A DNA stretch of 38,643 bases from Clostridia bacterium (GCA_017937865.1 JAGBCU010000041.1:1-38643), one strand, 5' to 3'; positions 1 through 8,738 are shown, counted from the stretch's first letter. Numbers and translations are program-made. Notes: generated from the letters alone by a model not told the origin.

Positions 1-160
1 CGGTCAGATTAACTGGAACAGTAATACGCTTTGTTATTATGGCGATACCTGGTATTACGTAAAAGGCGGTACTGTTGCCTGGGATTATACCGGTTGGGTG
101 GAATATTATGGCGGTTGGTATTACATAACTAACGGCTGGCTTGACTGGAGTAAACAGTAA
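1..160 (+). CDS. C-terminal fragment of a cell-wall-binding-repeat surface protein
   Basis: This is the 3' end of a gene that begins before the window; codons are in frame from base 2 and stop at TAA 158-160, giving 52 residues. The peptide is very rich in Trp, Tyr and Gly, with repeated units of the type WYYVKGG, GWVEYY and GWYYITNGW. Such units resemble the tandem aromatic repeats of choline-binding-like and other cell-wall-binding domains at the C-termini of secreted clostridial proteins. The repeats probably hold a secreted enzyme or adhesin on the cell surface. The catalytic or functional part lies outside the window, so the whole protein cannot be named. The gene is closed by the hairpin at 171-206. 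Confidence 0.6.
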   Translation, partial: GQINWNSNTLCYYGDTWYYVKGGTVAWDYTGWVEYYGGWYYITNGWLDWSKQ

Positions 161-170
161 ATAATATTTA

Positions 171-206
171 AATGGTCTGCGACAGTAATTACTGTCGCAG
201 ACCATT
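171..206. terminator. Bidirectional hairpin terminator between converging genes
   Basis: A perfect 36-base palindrome with 16-bp arms around AATT separates the plus-strand surface-protein gene (stop at 160) from the minus-strand PHP gene (stop at 213). It is flanked by T-rich sequence on the right and by A/T-rich sequence on the left, so it can end transcription from both sides. Confidence 0.8.
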
Positions 207-212
207 ACTATT

Positions 213-884
213 TTATCTCTGATTCTTTATCAGCTTATAATCTCCGCTTTTTAAAATCCTCACTAAATCATCGTTTGTTTTAATCGGCTCGGTTGTTATA
301 ATTCCGCCGAGAGCAACACCCGTTTTTCTATGGCAATCGCTACCGCTTGTCTTGATTTTAGCGTTTATTTCGTTTGCCCATTTTTCTGAAAGCTCGTTTG
401 CTTCTTTTGTGGCTTTGCCGTTGAAAACCTCAACACCGTCAAGATATTTCGGGTTTGCTCTTGTAATCAGTTGCCTGAAAGGGTGTGCTTGTAAAAAAAG
501 ACATCCCTTTTGACGAAGAAGCTTACTAGCTCTTTTGATATAAAGGGGAAGTAAAAAGGGGAGCTGGTAAAGCATTTCTTCAGTTATGCCGTATACAAGG
601 TAGTCATTAACAGTTGCATAAAACCTTAGCTCCATACCAAGTAAAACAGAAAAGCTTTCATCTTCAAACTGCTTCGCTTTTCTGTAGCCCTGTAAATAAT
701 GCTCAAGTGCTTTGTTTTTATTAAAAAACTCTGCGGGTTTGAATGTCATAGGTGAATAATGGTCTGTGATAACAATACCGCTGTATCCCGCATCTTTGTA
801 TAACTTTACAAGCTCTTCCGCATCAAGTTGACCGCAACGGCTTGTATTTTTTGTGTGCGAATGTATTTCGTATTTATATTCCAT
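213..884 (-). CDS. PHP-domain metal-dependent phosphohydrolase
   Basis: The 223-residue protein belongs to the PHP superfamily, whose members hydrolyse phosphoester bonds with a trinuclear metal site. Visible metal-ligand motifs are HSH at 8-10, DH at 41-42, E85, H134 in QAHP, and the closing D-C-H at 183-185 in a GSDCH motif. The length is that of a stand-alone PHP protein, as opposed to a polymerase-linked domain. The ATG at 884 is chosen because AAAGGAG lies just upstream; an in-frame upstream extension to 923 has no ribosome binding site. The gene stands alone with its own promoter (910-938). The substrate cannot be read from sequence; relatives include nucleotide and histidinol phosphate phosphatases. 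Confidence 0.8.
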   Translation of the reverse strand: MEYKYEIHSHTKNTSRCGQLDAEELVKLYKDAGYSGIVITDHYSPMTFKPAEFFNKNKALEHYLQGYRKAKQFEDESFSVLLGMELRFYATVNDYLVYGITEEMLYQLPFLLPLYIKRASKLLRQKGCLFLQAHPFRQLITRANPKYLDGVEVFNGKATKEANELSEKWANEINAKIKTSGSDCHRKTGVALGGIITTEPIKTNDDLVRILKSGDYKLIKNQR

Positions 885-909
885 AACAAACTCCTTTTGT
901 GATTTAAAA

Positions 910-938
910 ATTATACACCACAAAAACGATTAATTCAA
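910..938 (-). promoter_or_regulatory. Sigma-A promoter of the PHP gene
   Basis: On the minus strand TTGAAT (933-938) and TATAAT (910-915) are 17 bases apart. The predicted start lies about 20 bases before the ATG at 884. Confidence 0.6.
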
Positions 939-957
939 TCTTTTGTTCTTAAATGTA

Positions 958-986
958 TTGATTTATTGGATGAAAAATTGTATTAT
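958..986 (+). promoter_or_regulatory. Candidate sigma-A promoter of the propeller-like gene
   Basis: TTGATT (958-963) and TATTAT (981-986) are spaced by 17 bases. The transcript would start at about 993, leaving a leader barely longer than the ribosome binding site, so the assignment is moderate. Confidence 0.4.
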
Positions 987-1007
987 TTTGGAAAAGGAGA
1001 GGGTTTT

Positions 1008-1880
1008 ATGTTTTTTGAGTACACTCTTATTGGTCTTCCCGAGAAAATATGGTCTGTGTTTGTGGCTATTATTTCTCTTATTATTGGTGTGATGGATATG
1101 GGCACACCTACGGTTACTCCTGAGGTTGAATACATTAGGCAAGATCAGTTTTTGCTTCTTGATGCTACTTATTCGGGTCAGGGTGTAGCAACTGACGGCG
1201 AGTATTACTATACATCAGGCTCTCTTACCGCTTTTGATTCAGCGTGCCTTGCAAAGTGGGATGCAGAAACTATGGAGCTTTGCGTTAAAAATGACGATGC
1301 GATTCCCTCTGAATACAGAGAGAAATATAATACTGATCACGTGGGCGGTATAAGCTACTACAACGGTCTTATCTATGCAGCGGTAGAAAATAAAGCAGAG
1401 GATTTCCCTCTTATTATAACCTATGATGCACGTACTTTAAAAGTAGTTGAGGTTTACGAGGTTGAGGGTGAGCTTCTTCCTGACGGTATTCCGTGGTGTG
1501 CAGTAGATGCAGCAAACGGATATATTTATACTTCACAGTTTAATGAAGCGGAGTATATAGTTGCTTACGATCTTTATACAATGGAATTTTCACATATGCT
1601 TCCTCTTTCAGAAAAGATTCTTCGTGTTCAGGGTGGCGAGGTTTACGACGGTAAGCTTTACCTTTCAAACGATGCAAAGGACAGTAACGATGATTCAATT
1701 TATATCGTTGACTTAGGTAACGGTGACGTTACAAAGCTTTGTACTCGTTCCCTTCCCTCGATGGCGGGTAACGAAGCGGAGGATATTACAGTTTATCCTA
1801 TGGCAGACGGAACTCTCATTCACGTTCTTGATTACAATAAAACAATCGGTGTTTACTTAAGACATTACACAGTAAAATAA
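1008..1880 (+). CDS. Membrane-anchored beta-propeller-like protein of unknown function
   Basis: The 290-residue protein is not one I can name. It has a hydrophobic stretch at about residues 14-29 that could be a signal anchor or uncleaved signal. Beyond it the protein shows repeated short segments of the pattern 'G.(I/L)Y.......(I/L).YD..T', for example ANGYIYTSQF, YDGKLYLSND and YNGLIYAAVE. Such repeats are typical of beta-propeller folds such as the YncE or glutaminyl cyclotransferase type. The ATG at 1008 follows GGAGAGGG at a good distance; a TTG-initiated extension from 966 is possible but lacks a ribosome binding site and would overlap the promoter. It is a single-gene unit closed by the hairpin at 1902. 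A surface binding or enzymatic role is inference only. Confidence 0.65.
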   Translation: MFFEYTLIGLPEKIWSVFVAIISLIIGVMDMGTPTVTPEVEYIRQDQFLLLDATYSGQGVATDGEYYYTSGSLTAFDSACLAKWDAETMELCVKNDDAIPSEYREKYNTDHVGGISYYNGLIYAAVENKAEDFPLIITYDARTLKVVEVYEVEGELLPDGIPWCAVDAANGYIYTSQFNEAEYIVAYDLYTMEFSHMLPLSEKILRVQGGEVYDGKLYLSNDAKDSNDDSIYIVDLGNGDVTKLCTRSLPSMAGNEAEDITVYPMADGTLIHVLDYNKTIGVYLRHYTVK

Positions 1881-1901
1881 TTGAGTAAATAGTAAAAAAA
1901 C

Positions 1902-1944
1902 AACCGTTTCGGCATTAACTAAAATGTCGAAACGGTTATTTTAT
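1902..1944. terminator. Bidirectional intrinsic terminator
   Basis: Arms AACCGTTTCGGCATT (1902-1916) and AATGTCGAAACGGTT (1923-1937) pair with a single G-T wobble. An A-run lies on the left and a T-run on the right, which suits the converging genes ending at 1880 and 1951. Confidence 0.85.
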
Positions 1945-1950
1945 TTCTTG

Positions 1951-3255
1951 TTAAAATTTAACGGGAATACCACCATTTTCTCTTGACTGGTCTGCTTTAT
2001 AAACGCTTAAATGTCCTGTCATTGAATCGAAAATAGAAGTACATGCAAGGCTCGGTGTTTCGCCTCTTATAAATTTAACAAAGTCAGCCGCAAGTCTTTC
2101 GTCACCGCCACCGTGACCGCCGTAAGCACCTACCATATCGCCTTTGATATTAAGGTCAATCTCTTCAACGTCACATTCTTCGTTGTGGGCATCGGGAGAG
2201 GGATTGATTTTTAAAACGGTGTATTTTGATTCCTCAAAGTTACCGAATATTTCACCTTTAGTGCCTACAATATGAATCTTTCTCATTGATTGAGAAGAAC
2301 CGCCAACGAGGTTGTGCGTGCCTGTTGCACCGCTTTCAAAGTTTACTAAAACGCTTTGATGGTCTACAACGTTATTGTCGCATTTATAAATGCATCTTGC
2401 ATACGGAGAATCGCTTTTCATAAGAGCGATTTTATCTTCAATAGTGGGGTTTTTAATATGCTCTAATGAGTCCCATACGTAGAAAGCCCATCTGTCAGGG
2501 TGGTCAATGTAAAGCCTTTTTGTTGAGTAAACGCAAGTGTCAACAAGGGGACAGTCAACCATACAGATATTACCCGCACCCTCGGGAGCGTTTTCGGGCT
2601 TGAATTGATATTTACCGCCAAAGGAAGCAATCTGTGTAGGCTTCGTTTCGCTCATAAGCCACATCATAAGGTCAATATCGTGACAGCATTTTGCAAGAAG
2701 CATTGATGTATGGCATTTTTCAGAGTTTGCCCATTTACCTCTTACGTACGATGTTGAAAGGTGATGATAGCTAACGTTTTCGGTGGTCTGAATATTGATT
2801 ATATCACCGATTTCACCGTTTTTAATGCGCTCTTTAATTGAGTAATAAAACGGAGTGTATCTTAAAACGTGGCAAATCATTACCTTTGAGTTATTCTTTT
2901 CGGCACAAGCTTTGAGCTTTAAAGCTTCTTCCTCGTTTACGGCAAATGGCTTTTCTAAAAGCATATCATAACCAACATCAAGAAGGGGGATAGCCGTTTC
3001 TATATGCTGATTATCCATAGTGCCGTTTATTATAGCATCTGCCAATCTTCCTTTTTTAGCAAGCTCCTGAGCAGATTCAAAGCACATATCCTCTGAGAAA
3101 CCAAAATGCTCCATAGCCTTTTGTCTTTTAATAGGGTTAGGGTCTGCTACACCAACTATTTTAAGCAATTCAGGGTTGGTTTTTGCTAATTCACTGTAAA
3201 TCATCGCACGGTGACCGGCACCAACAATTATAGCGGTAACGGGCTTGTTATTCAT
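1951..3255 (-). CDS. Gfo/Idh/MocA-family NAD(P)-dependent oxidoreductase
   Basis: The 434-residue protein is a sugar- or cyclitol-type dehydrogenase of the Gfo/Idh/MocA family. The Rossmann nucleotide-binding site is the N-terminal VGAGHR (11-16) following a beta strand. The family signature EKP is at 101-103, and a candidate catalytic His lies in CCHDIDLM at 190-197. The remainder is the alpha/beta substrate domain, with GGHGGGDERL near the C-terminus. An inserted C-x3-C-x5-C group (C231, C235, C241) is unusual for the family. The ATG at 3255 follows AGGTG; the nine-codon extension to 3282 is not needed. It lies 30 bases after ychF and is probably cotranscribed with it. The natural substrate is unknown. 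Confidence 0.85.
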   Translation of the reverse strand: MNNKPVTAIIVGAGHRAMIYSELAKTNPELLKIVGVADPNPIKRQKAMEHFGFSEDMCFESAQELAKKGRLADAIINGTMDNQHIETAIPLLDVGYDMLLEKPFAVNEEEALKLKACAEKNNSKVMICHVLRYTPFYYSIKERIKNGEIGDIINIQTTENVSYHHLSTSYVRGKWANSEKCHTSMLLAKCCHDIDLMMWLMSETKPTQIASFGGKYQFKPENAPEGAGNICMVDCPLVDTCVYSTKRLYIDHPDRWAFYVWDSLEHIKNPTIEDKIALMKSDSPYARCIYKCDNNVVDHQSVLVNFESGATGTHNLVGGSSQSMRKIHIVGTKGEIFGNFEESKYTVLKINPSPDAHNEECDVEEIDLNIKGDMVGAYGGHGGGDERLAADFVKFIRGETPSLACTSIFDSMTGHLSVYKADQSRENGGIPVKF

Positions 3256-3285
3256 AAAAAACACCTCGTTATATTTTCGCAATTC

Positions 3286-4380
3286 TTATACGTTAAATCT
3301 GAATAAAACGATATCTCCGTCTTGCATAACGTATTCCTTGCCCTCGGAACGAACAAGACCTTTTTCTTTTGCAACTGCCATTGAGCCGCATTCCATAAGA
3401 ACATCAAAGGAAACAACCTCTGCACGAATAAAGCCTCTTTCAAAGTCTGAGTGGATTTTACCTGCAGCCTGAGGAGCCTTTGTGCCTTTTTTAATTGTCC
3501 AGGCTCTTACCTCGGGCTGACCTGCGGTAAGGTAGCTCATAAGACCTAAAAGGTCGTAGCTACGTTCAATAAGAAGGTCAAGACCGCCTGTTTCAATACC
3601 TAACTCGGAAAGGAACATTTCTTTTTCGTCTTTGTCAAGCTCTGCAATCTGTGCTTCAAGCTCTGCGCAGATAGGAAGCACCTGACTGCCTTCTTCGGCT
3701 GCAATAGCCTTAACTGCATTGTAACGGGCGTTTGTATCAATCTGTGATGAGAAATCCTCTTCGCTCATATTACAAGCGTAAATAACAGGCTTTGAAGTAA
3801 GAAGGTCAACTGTATCAAGAACCTCTTTCTCATCGTCGGTAAGCTCAACTGCTCTTGCGCATATACCGTTGTCAAGAGCTTCTCTTACCTTTTCAAGGAT
3901 TGCAAGCTCGCCTGCAAGGGTTTTATCACCCTTCATAGCCTTTGTAGTTCTGTCAATTCTTCTTTGAAGAATTTCAGCATCCGAAAGGATAAGCTCAAGG
4001 TTAATTGTTTCAATATCTCTCTGGGGATTAACGTCACCGTCAACGTGCATAATATCGTCGTTATCAAAGCAACGTACAACGTGAATGATTGCGTCAACCT
4101 CGCGGATGTGAGAGAGGAATTTGTTGCCGAGACCCTCGCCCTTTGAAGCACCCTTAACAAGACCTGCAATATCAACGAATTCAATTGTTGCGGGAGTAAC
4201 CTTTACGGGATTATACATTTCGCAAAGCGCATCAAGTCTTTTGTCGGGAACTGCAACAACGCCTATGTTAGGCTCAATTGTACAGAATGCATAGTTCGCC
4301 GCCTGAGCACCTGCATTTGTAAGAGCATTGAAAAGTGTACTTTTGCCAACGTTAGGCAAACCTACGATACCAAGTTTCAT
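3286..4380 (-). CDS. ychF: Ribosome-binding ATPase YchF (OLA1 family)
   Basis: The 364-residue protein matches the usual YchF length. The P-loop GLPNVGKST is at 7-15, and [17 protein letters not shown] covers the G3 region and the glycine-rich loop. NMSEED replaces the NKxD of GTPases, which explains the family's ATP preference. The C-terminal part is a TGS domain ending in [11 protein letters not shown]. YchF binds the ribosome and is linked to redox and stress responses in other bacteria. The gene is first in a two-gene minus-strand unit with the oxidoreductase at 1951-3255 and has a consensus promoter at 4437-4465. Confidence 0.97.
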   Translation of the reverse strand: MKLGIVGLPNVGKSTLFNALTNAGAQAANYAFCTIEPNIGVVAVPDKRLDALCEMYNPVKVTPATIEFVDIAGLVKGASKGEGLGNKFLSHIREVDAIIHVVRCFDNDDIMHVDGDVNPQRDIETINLELILSDAEILQRRIDRTTKAMKGDKTLAGELAILEKVREALDNGICARAVELTDDEKEVLDTVDLLTSKPVIYACNMSEEDFSSQIDTNARYNAVKAIAAEEGSQVLPICAELEAQIAELDKDEKEMFLSELGIETGGLDLLIERSYDLLGLMSYLTAGQPEVRAWTIKKGTKAPQAAGKIHSDFERGFIRAEVVSFDVLMECGSMAVAKEKGLVRSEGKEYVMQDGDIVLFRFNV

Positions 4381-4436
4381 AATTTAATAACATCCTTTTT
4401 GAAGTGAATCTAATCACCCTAAATTTCCAACTACAT

Positions 4437-4465
4437 ATTTTACCATAATATATTATTTATTTCAA
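4437..4465 (-). promoter_or_regulatory. Sigma-A promoter of ychF
   Basis: On the minus strand TTGAAA (4460-4465) and TAAAAT (4437-4442) are exactly 17 bases apart, with a TGG extended -10. This predicts a leader of about 50 bases before the ychF ATG. Confidence 0.7.
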
Positions 4466-4538
4466 TAATTAAAATTGCTAAAACACACAATTGTATACAT
4501 ATATTTCTAACCGTCAATAATATCCTTGAGGTGATATT

Positions 4539-5417
4539 TTGAAATTCAGAACTGACCTTGCTCTTGAAAGACATGAAATGCTTAAGAATGAGCTGAAGGG
4601 TGTAAAAGCAACTAAACGGGAAAACGATGAAGCTACCACAACGATAATTGAAATCACCGATAACGTTGCCGCTAAAAAATTAGGTAAAGCAATAGGCAAA
4701 TACATCACGCTTGAAATGAATTCCTTTTCCGATGAGCCTGCCGTTTCCGACGGTCGTTTAAAGGCGTTAATTGATAGTATAAAGGAGCTTTTGCCTGAGG
4801 GTGACGGTGTTGTGCTTGTGGCTGGAGTAGGTAACGAAAGTATTACGTCTGATGCTTTAGGACCAATGACCGCATCAAATATTTTTGCTACCCGTCATAT
4901 AAACGATGAATTGAGAAAATACGCAGGCTTTAACGAAAAATTAAGACCCGTTGCGGCAGTTTCAACCGGAGTTTTAGGTAAAACGGGTATAGAATCCTCT
5001 GAATATATTAAATCAATATGCGAAAGCATTCATCCTGAATGTGTTATAACAATTGATGCTTTAGCGGCTGGTAGCGTTAAAAGGTTAGGCACAACCGTTC
5101 AAATGTCCGATACGGGTATAGCTCCCGGTTCGGGAATAGGAAATAACCGTAAAAGAATTGACGAGGCTTTTATAGGTGTACCCGTTATAGCAATAGGTAT
5201 CCCTACCGTTGTTGATGCTCTTTCCTTAGCCGCGGAGCTTTCGGGTGTAAATGAAAATGAATTCAATTCAACGGAAATTATTCAAAAGAATGGCTTAATT
5301 GTAGCCCCAAAGGATATTGACCTGCTAACTAAAAATGCATCGTATCTTCTTGCTCTTGCAATTAACTGTGCATTACAACCTACGCTTTCAGTACAAGAGT
5401 TATATTCCTTAATGTAA
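4539..5417 (+). CDS. gpr: GPR endopeptidase (spore germination protease)
   Basis: This protease degrades the small acid-soluble proteins during spore germination and acts inside the spore core. The protein has 292 residues, starting at TTG after GAGGTG. Visible family features are RTDLALE at 4-10, GVGNESITSDALGP with the first catalytic-type aspartate D105, and TIDALAAGS with the second, D173. The segment GSGIGNNRK and VPVIAIGIPTVVDA follow. It is shorter than the roughly 370-residue Bacillus enzyme: about 50 residues are absent near the C-terminus and only about six residues precede the conserved processing region. The next gene is spoIIP, the usual partner. A sigma-G promoter is expected, but I could not see a convincing one. 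Confidence 0.95.
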   Translation: MKFRTDLALERHEMLKNELKGVKATKRENDEATTTIIEITDNVAAKKLGKAIGKYITLEMNSFSDEPAVSDGRLKALIDSIKELLPEGDGVVLVAGVGNESITSDALGPMTASNIFATRHINDELRKYAGFNEKLRPVAAVSTGVLGKTGIESSEYIKSICESIHPECVITIDALAAGSVKRLGTTVQMSDTGIAPGSGIGNNRKRIDEAFIGVPVIAIGIPTVVDALSLAAELSGVNENEFNSTEIIQKNGLIVAPKDIDLLTKNASYLLALAINCALQPTLSVQELYSLM

Positions 5418-5468
5418 AATTCATACTCTTTGTAAAGATGTCATAAACTCTTAACAGAGGGTGATAAT

Positions 5469-6581
5469 TTGAAACGAAAAACAGATTTCTTTGTTAATTT
5501 GCTATGCATTGTTGTTTGCGTAGCTCTTGTTGCAACTACAGCGTTTACCGCCGATTTTTTCAGCACTGTAATTCTTGGGGTTGGGAGAAATATCAAGATA
5601 CTTCAAGACGAGCTTAACGGTGGGAATATATCGGTGAATTCAAGCGGTATAACGCAGAATAAAGAAAACGGTTTTTCACCCTTGGGTTTCGGCGGTGGAG
5701 GTTATAAAAGCGAAAATATAACCGATACACCGTCGGACATACAAGCTTTAATGAAATCCTATGAAAGCCTCTATGAAGGCTTTGAAAAAACAGGAAATAT
5801 CAACGAACAGAAAATGGGTGCAACCTCTAAAACTCAAGTCTATTCGTTTGTTAAAATTGATAATAAAGCCGAAATTGATATTGATATAAAAGCTCTTATA
5901 GATACTAAACCAACCTATAACGAAATAACAAAGGAAAAGCCCTATATTCTCGTTTATCACACCCACACAACCGAGGGCTACGAAATACTTGATAAAGGTT
6001 GGTATTCAAATTCGTACAATTCAAGAACAGAGGATTCCTCTCGTAATATGGTAAGAGTCGGCGAGGAGCTTGTAAAGCAATTAGAAAAAGCCGGGTTTAA
6101 CGTTATTCACGACAAAAATGTTTACGACAGAAGCTATACCGGTGCTTATTCGAGGTCGTTGGAAAGCGTGAAGAAATATCTTCAGGAGAATCCCTCAATT
6201 ATGATAACTCTCGACGTGCACCGTGATGCTATTCATTATTCCGACGGCACAAAATGTAAGCCTACTGCAGAGATAAACGGCAAAAAGGCGGCTCAGGTAA
6301 TGATTATTACAGGCTGTGAGGGTGGGGGAGTTGAAGAGTTTCCTCGGTGGTACGAAAACCTTGCTTTTTCTGTTAATTTACAGAATACAGTAGAGGAAAG
6401 CTATAACGGACTTATGCGACCGATTTTCTTTTGTAACAGAAAGTATAATATGAACGTTACTCCTTGCTCTGTGTTATTAGAATTCGGTACTGATGCCAAC
6501 ACTCTTGAAGAGGCGGTGTATTCGGCTTCCTTGATAGGTGAATCGTTAGGTAAAATGTTAAATAAAGAATTAGGAGAATAA
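5469..6581 (+). CDS. spoIIP: Stage II sporulation protein P (peptidoglycan amidase/endopeptidase)
   Basis: SpoIIP is the cell-wall hydrolase that, with SpoIID and SpoIIM, thins septal peptidoglycan during engulfment. The 370-residue protein has an N-terminal membrane anchor at about residues 8-30, a low-complexity Gly/Ser linker, and then the amidase-like domain. That domain contains HTHTTEGY (H164, H166, E169), H251 in LDVHRDA, and a late acidic residue in LLEFGTDAN, as expected for zinc ligands and catalysis. The TTG at 5469 follows AGAGGGTGA. It is 51 bases after gpr and 4 bases before a 59-codon membrane ORF, so all three probably share a transcript. Confidence 0.95.
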   Translation: MKRKTDFFVNLLCIVVCVALVATTAFTADFFSTVILGVGRNIKILQDELNGGNISVNSSGITQNKENGFSPLGFGGGGYKSENITDTPSDIQALMKSYESLYEGFEKTGNINEQKMGATSKTQVYSFVKIDNKAEIDIDIKALIDTKPTYNEITKEKPYILVYHTHTTEGYEILDKGWYSNSYNSRTEDSSRNMVRVGEELVKQLEKAGFNVIHDKNVYDRSYTGAYSRSLESVKKYLQENPSIMITLDVHRDAIHYSDGTKCKPTAEINGKKAAQVMIITGCEGGGVEEFPRWYENLAFSVNLQNTVEESYNGLMRPIFFCNRKYNMNVTPCSVLLEFGTDANTLEEAVYSASLIGESLGKMLNKELGE

Positions 6582-6585
6582 TAAA

Positions 6586-6765
6586 ATGGAATGTTTTGAT
6601 AAGCTGTTTACTGCCTTTTCTGTTACGGTTGTTGTGATTTTATTTCTCGTTGCAACCGTTTCAGCAGCTATAACTATAATCGATAAAGGTAACAGTAACA
6701 TTTATTCGGCAGAAAAAACTGAAAAACAGTATTTTTCTAACAATTTTTTTGTTACGGAATTGTGA
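6586..6765 (+). CDS. Small single-span membrane protein behind spoIIP
   Basis: This 59-residue ORF starts with ATG 4 bases after the spoIIP stop and has AGGAG nine bases upstream. A short charged N-terminus (MECFDKLF) is followed by a strongly hydrophobic helix at about residues 9-32, and the tail is polar and rich in Lys, Asn and Phe. Spacing and ribosome binding site suggest translation as the last gene of the gpr-spoIIP unit. I do not recognise the family. A role in engulfment or in forespore or mother-cell membranes is inference from position only. Confidence 0.55.
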   Translation: MECFDKLFTAFSVTVVVILFLVATVSAAITIIDKGNSNIYSAEKTEKQYFSNNFFVTEL

Positions 6766-6801
6766 AAAACGCGAATTTTTTGTAAAAAAATTAAAATTCT
6801 A

Positions 6802-6830
6802 TTGAAAAACATATCTATATATTGTAAAAT
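6802..6830 (+). promoter_or_regulatory. Sigma-A promoter of pgi
   Basis: TTGAAA (6802-6807) and TAAAAT (6825-6830) are separated by 17 bases. This predicts a leader of about 60 bases. CTACT and AGTAG within the leader could form a weak stem-loop. Confidence 0.65.
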
Positions 6831-6896
6831 ATTAGCAAATAAAGCTACTGATTGCTATGCCAATGGGTTAGTAGTTATATTTAGGAGATGAAACAC

Positions 6897-8228
6897 TTGT
6901 CAGTAAAACTTAATACTCGCTATCTTGAGGGCTTTGTTAATGAAAACGATGTCCAAGGTATTGCTCCCGAGGTAACGGCGGCGGTTGAGCTTCTTAATTC
7001 AAGAACAGGTGCCGGTAACGATTTTCTTGGTTGGCTTGATTTACCTGTTAATTACGATAAAGAAGAATTTAACCGTATAAAGATTGCCGCAGAAAAAATC
7101 CGTAACGACAGCGATGTGCTTGTTGTTATCGGTATCGGCGGATCTTATCTCGGTGCTAGAGCAGCTATCGAGTTTTGCAAATCCCAAAACCGAAATTTGC
7201 TCGAAAAGCCACAGATTATTTTCGCAGGTAACACACTTTCTTCGGCTGCGCTGGCAGAAGCAGTTGCTCTTTGTGAAGGTAAAGATTTCTCGGTAAACGT
7301 AATTTCTAAATCAGGTACTACTACCGAGCCGACTATAGCTTTCCGTGTTTTCAAGGATTTACTTGAAAAGAAATACGGTAAGGCTGAAGCTGCTAAACGA
7401 ATTTACGCTACAACCGATAAAGCACGCGGAACGCTCAAAGAGCTCTCCGACCGTGAGGGTTACGAAACATTCGTAATTCCTGATGACGTAGGCGGTAGAT
7501 ATTCAGTTCTTACAGCCGTAGGTCTTCTTCCTATAGCTGTTGCAGGAATTGATATCGATAAAATGATGAAGGGTGCAAGTGATGCCCGTTCAGCTTTAGC
7601 AGAAGGCGATGTTTATACAAACGATTGTTATAAATACGCCGCTATGAGAAACATTCTTTATCGTAAAGGCAAATCAGTTGAAATGATGATTTCATACGAG
7701 CCTGATTATACAATGATGAACGAATGGTTCAAACAGCTTTTCGGTGAAAGCGAAGGTAAAAACGGTAAAGGTCTTTATCCTTCATCAGCAGTTTTCTCAA
7801 CTGATCTTCATTCTCTCGGACAGTATGTTCAAGAGGGCGAAAGGGTAATGTTTGAAACGGTTGTAACCTTTGATAAGCCTAAAAAAGAGCTTATTATCGG
7901 TCTTGATCCCGAAAACGGTGACGGCTTCAATTTTGTTGCAGGTCAGAGTGTTGACTACGTTAACAAAAAAGCCTTCCTCGGCACGGTTCTTGCTCACACT
8001 GACGGTCAGGTTCCCAATATGGTTCTTGAGCTTGATGAAATGAATGAGTACGATTTCGGTTATCTCGTATATTTCCTTGAAAAAGCTTGTGCGGTTTCAG
8101 GTTATATTCTCGGCATTAACCCCTTCGACCAACCCGGTGTTGAAAACTATAAGAAAAATATGTTTGCTCTTTTAGGTAAACCCGGTTATGAAGAACACAA
8201 GAAGGCTCTTGAAGCAAGACTTTCTTAA
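6897..8228 (+). CDS. pgi: Glucose-6-phosphate isomerase
   Basis: The enzyme interconverts glucose 6-phosphate and fructose 6-phosphate in glycolysis and gluconeogenesis in the cytoplasm. From TTG 6897 it has 443 residues, near the Bacillus length. Family motifs are [17 protein letters not shown] at about 77-93, the phosphate-binding [10 protein letters not shown] at about 140, and the C-terminal [14 protein letters not shown] with the catalytic Lys. I prefer TTG 6897 to ATG 6888, because AGGAG (6883-6887) touches that ATG but is nine bases from the TTG, and MSVKLN matches the usual N-terminus. The gene is monocistronic or reads into the next P-loop gene. Confidence 0.95.
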   Translation: MSVKLNTRYLEGFVNENDVQGIAPEVTAAVELLNSRTGAGNDFLGWLDLPVNYDKEEFNRIKIAAEKIRNDSDVLVVIGIGGSYLGARAAIEFCKSQNRNLLEKPQIIFAGNTLSSAALAEAVALCEGKDFSVNVISKSGTTTEPTIAFRVFKDLLEKKYGKAEAAKRIYATTDKARGTLKELSDREGYETFVIPDDVGGRYSVLTAVGLLPIAVAGIDIDKMMKGASDARSALAEGDVYTNDCYKYAAMRNILYRKGKSVEMMISYEPDYTMMNEWFKQLFGESEGKNGKGLYPSSAVFSTDLHSLGQYVQEGERVMFETVVTFDKPKKELIIGLDPENGDGFNFVAGQSVDYVNKKAFLGTVLAHTDGQVPNMVLELDEMNEYDFGYLVYFLEKACAVSGYILGINPFDQPGVENYKKNMFALLGKPGYEEHKKALEARLS

Positions 8229-8303
8229 GCAGGTTTTCTTGCAAAAAATTAATTAAGAAATTTCGTCATAAGACGAGATAATAAACAACGGAGGTAAATC
8301 ATT

Positions 8304-8720
8304 ATGGTTTCACTTATTATTGGTAACAAAGGTTCCGGTAAAACAAAAAGACTTATTGCTATGATCAACGATGCAGTAGCTAAATCTATAGGTACTGTTG
8401 TTTGTATAGAAAAATCCCCATTGCTCACTTATGAGGTAACTCATAAAGCAAGACTTATCGAAACAGAAAGATTTGACGTTGAAGGCTGCGACGCTTTCTA
8501 CGGCATGGTTTGCGGTATTATCGCTCAGGACCATGACATTACAGAAATCTTTGTTGATGCTACATTCAAAATTGTTGGCAGAGATTATGATGAGTTCGCA
8601 AACCTTATCAAGAAGCTTAGCAAGGTGTCTGAAGAAAACGAAACAGATATCGTGTTCACAGTTTCTGAAGATGAGGAGAAACTTCCTGCAGCTCTCTTTG
8701 ATTACGCAAAGAAAATCTGA
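8304..8720 (+). CDS. Small P-loop ATPase-like protein, unknown function
   Basis: This 138-residue protein starts with a strand and a perfect Walker A loop, GNKGSGKT (7-14). Later hydrophobic-plus-acid strands, EIFVDATF and TDIVFTVSEDEE, could supply Walker B. It is too short for a full motor ATPase, and the C-terminus carries no recognisable extra domain. GGAGG sits nine bases before the ATG. It lies alone between pgi and a strong terminator. I recall similar orphan P-loop proteins in related clostridia, but I cannot name a role. A long open frame on the opposite strand is only a shadow. Confidence 0.7.
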   Translation: MVSLIIGNKGSGKTKRLIAMINDAVAKSIGTVVCIEKSPLLTYEVTHKARLIETERFDVEGCDAFYGMVCGIIAQDHDITEIFVDATFKIVGRDYDEFANLIKKLSKVSEENETDIVFTVSEDEEKLPAALFDYAKKI

Positions 8721-8738
8721 TTGAAATAAAAATGCTGA

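Noticed and set aside
4466..4538. Sigma-G promoter for gpr (CATATAT at 4498-4504)
   Set aside because: The -10-like word does not match CATnnTA and the upstream -35 candidate is poor.
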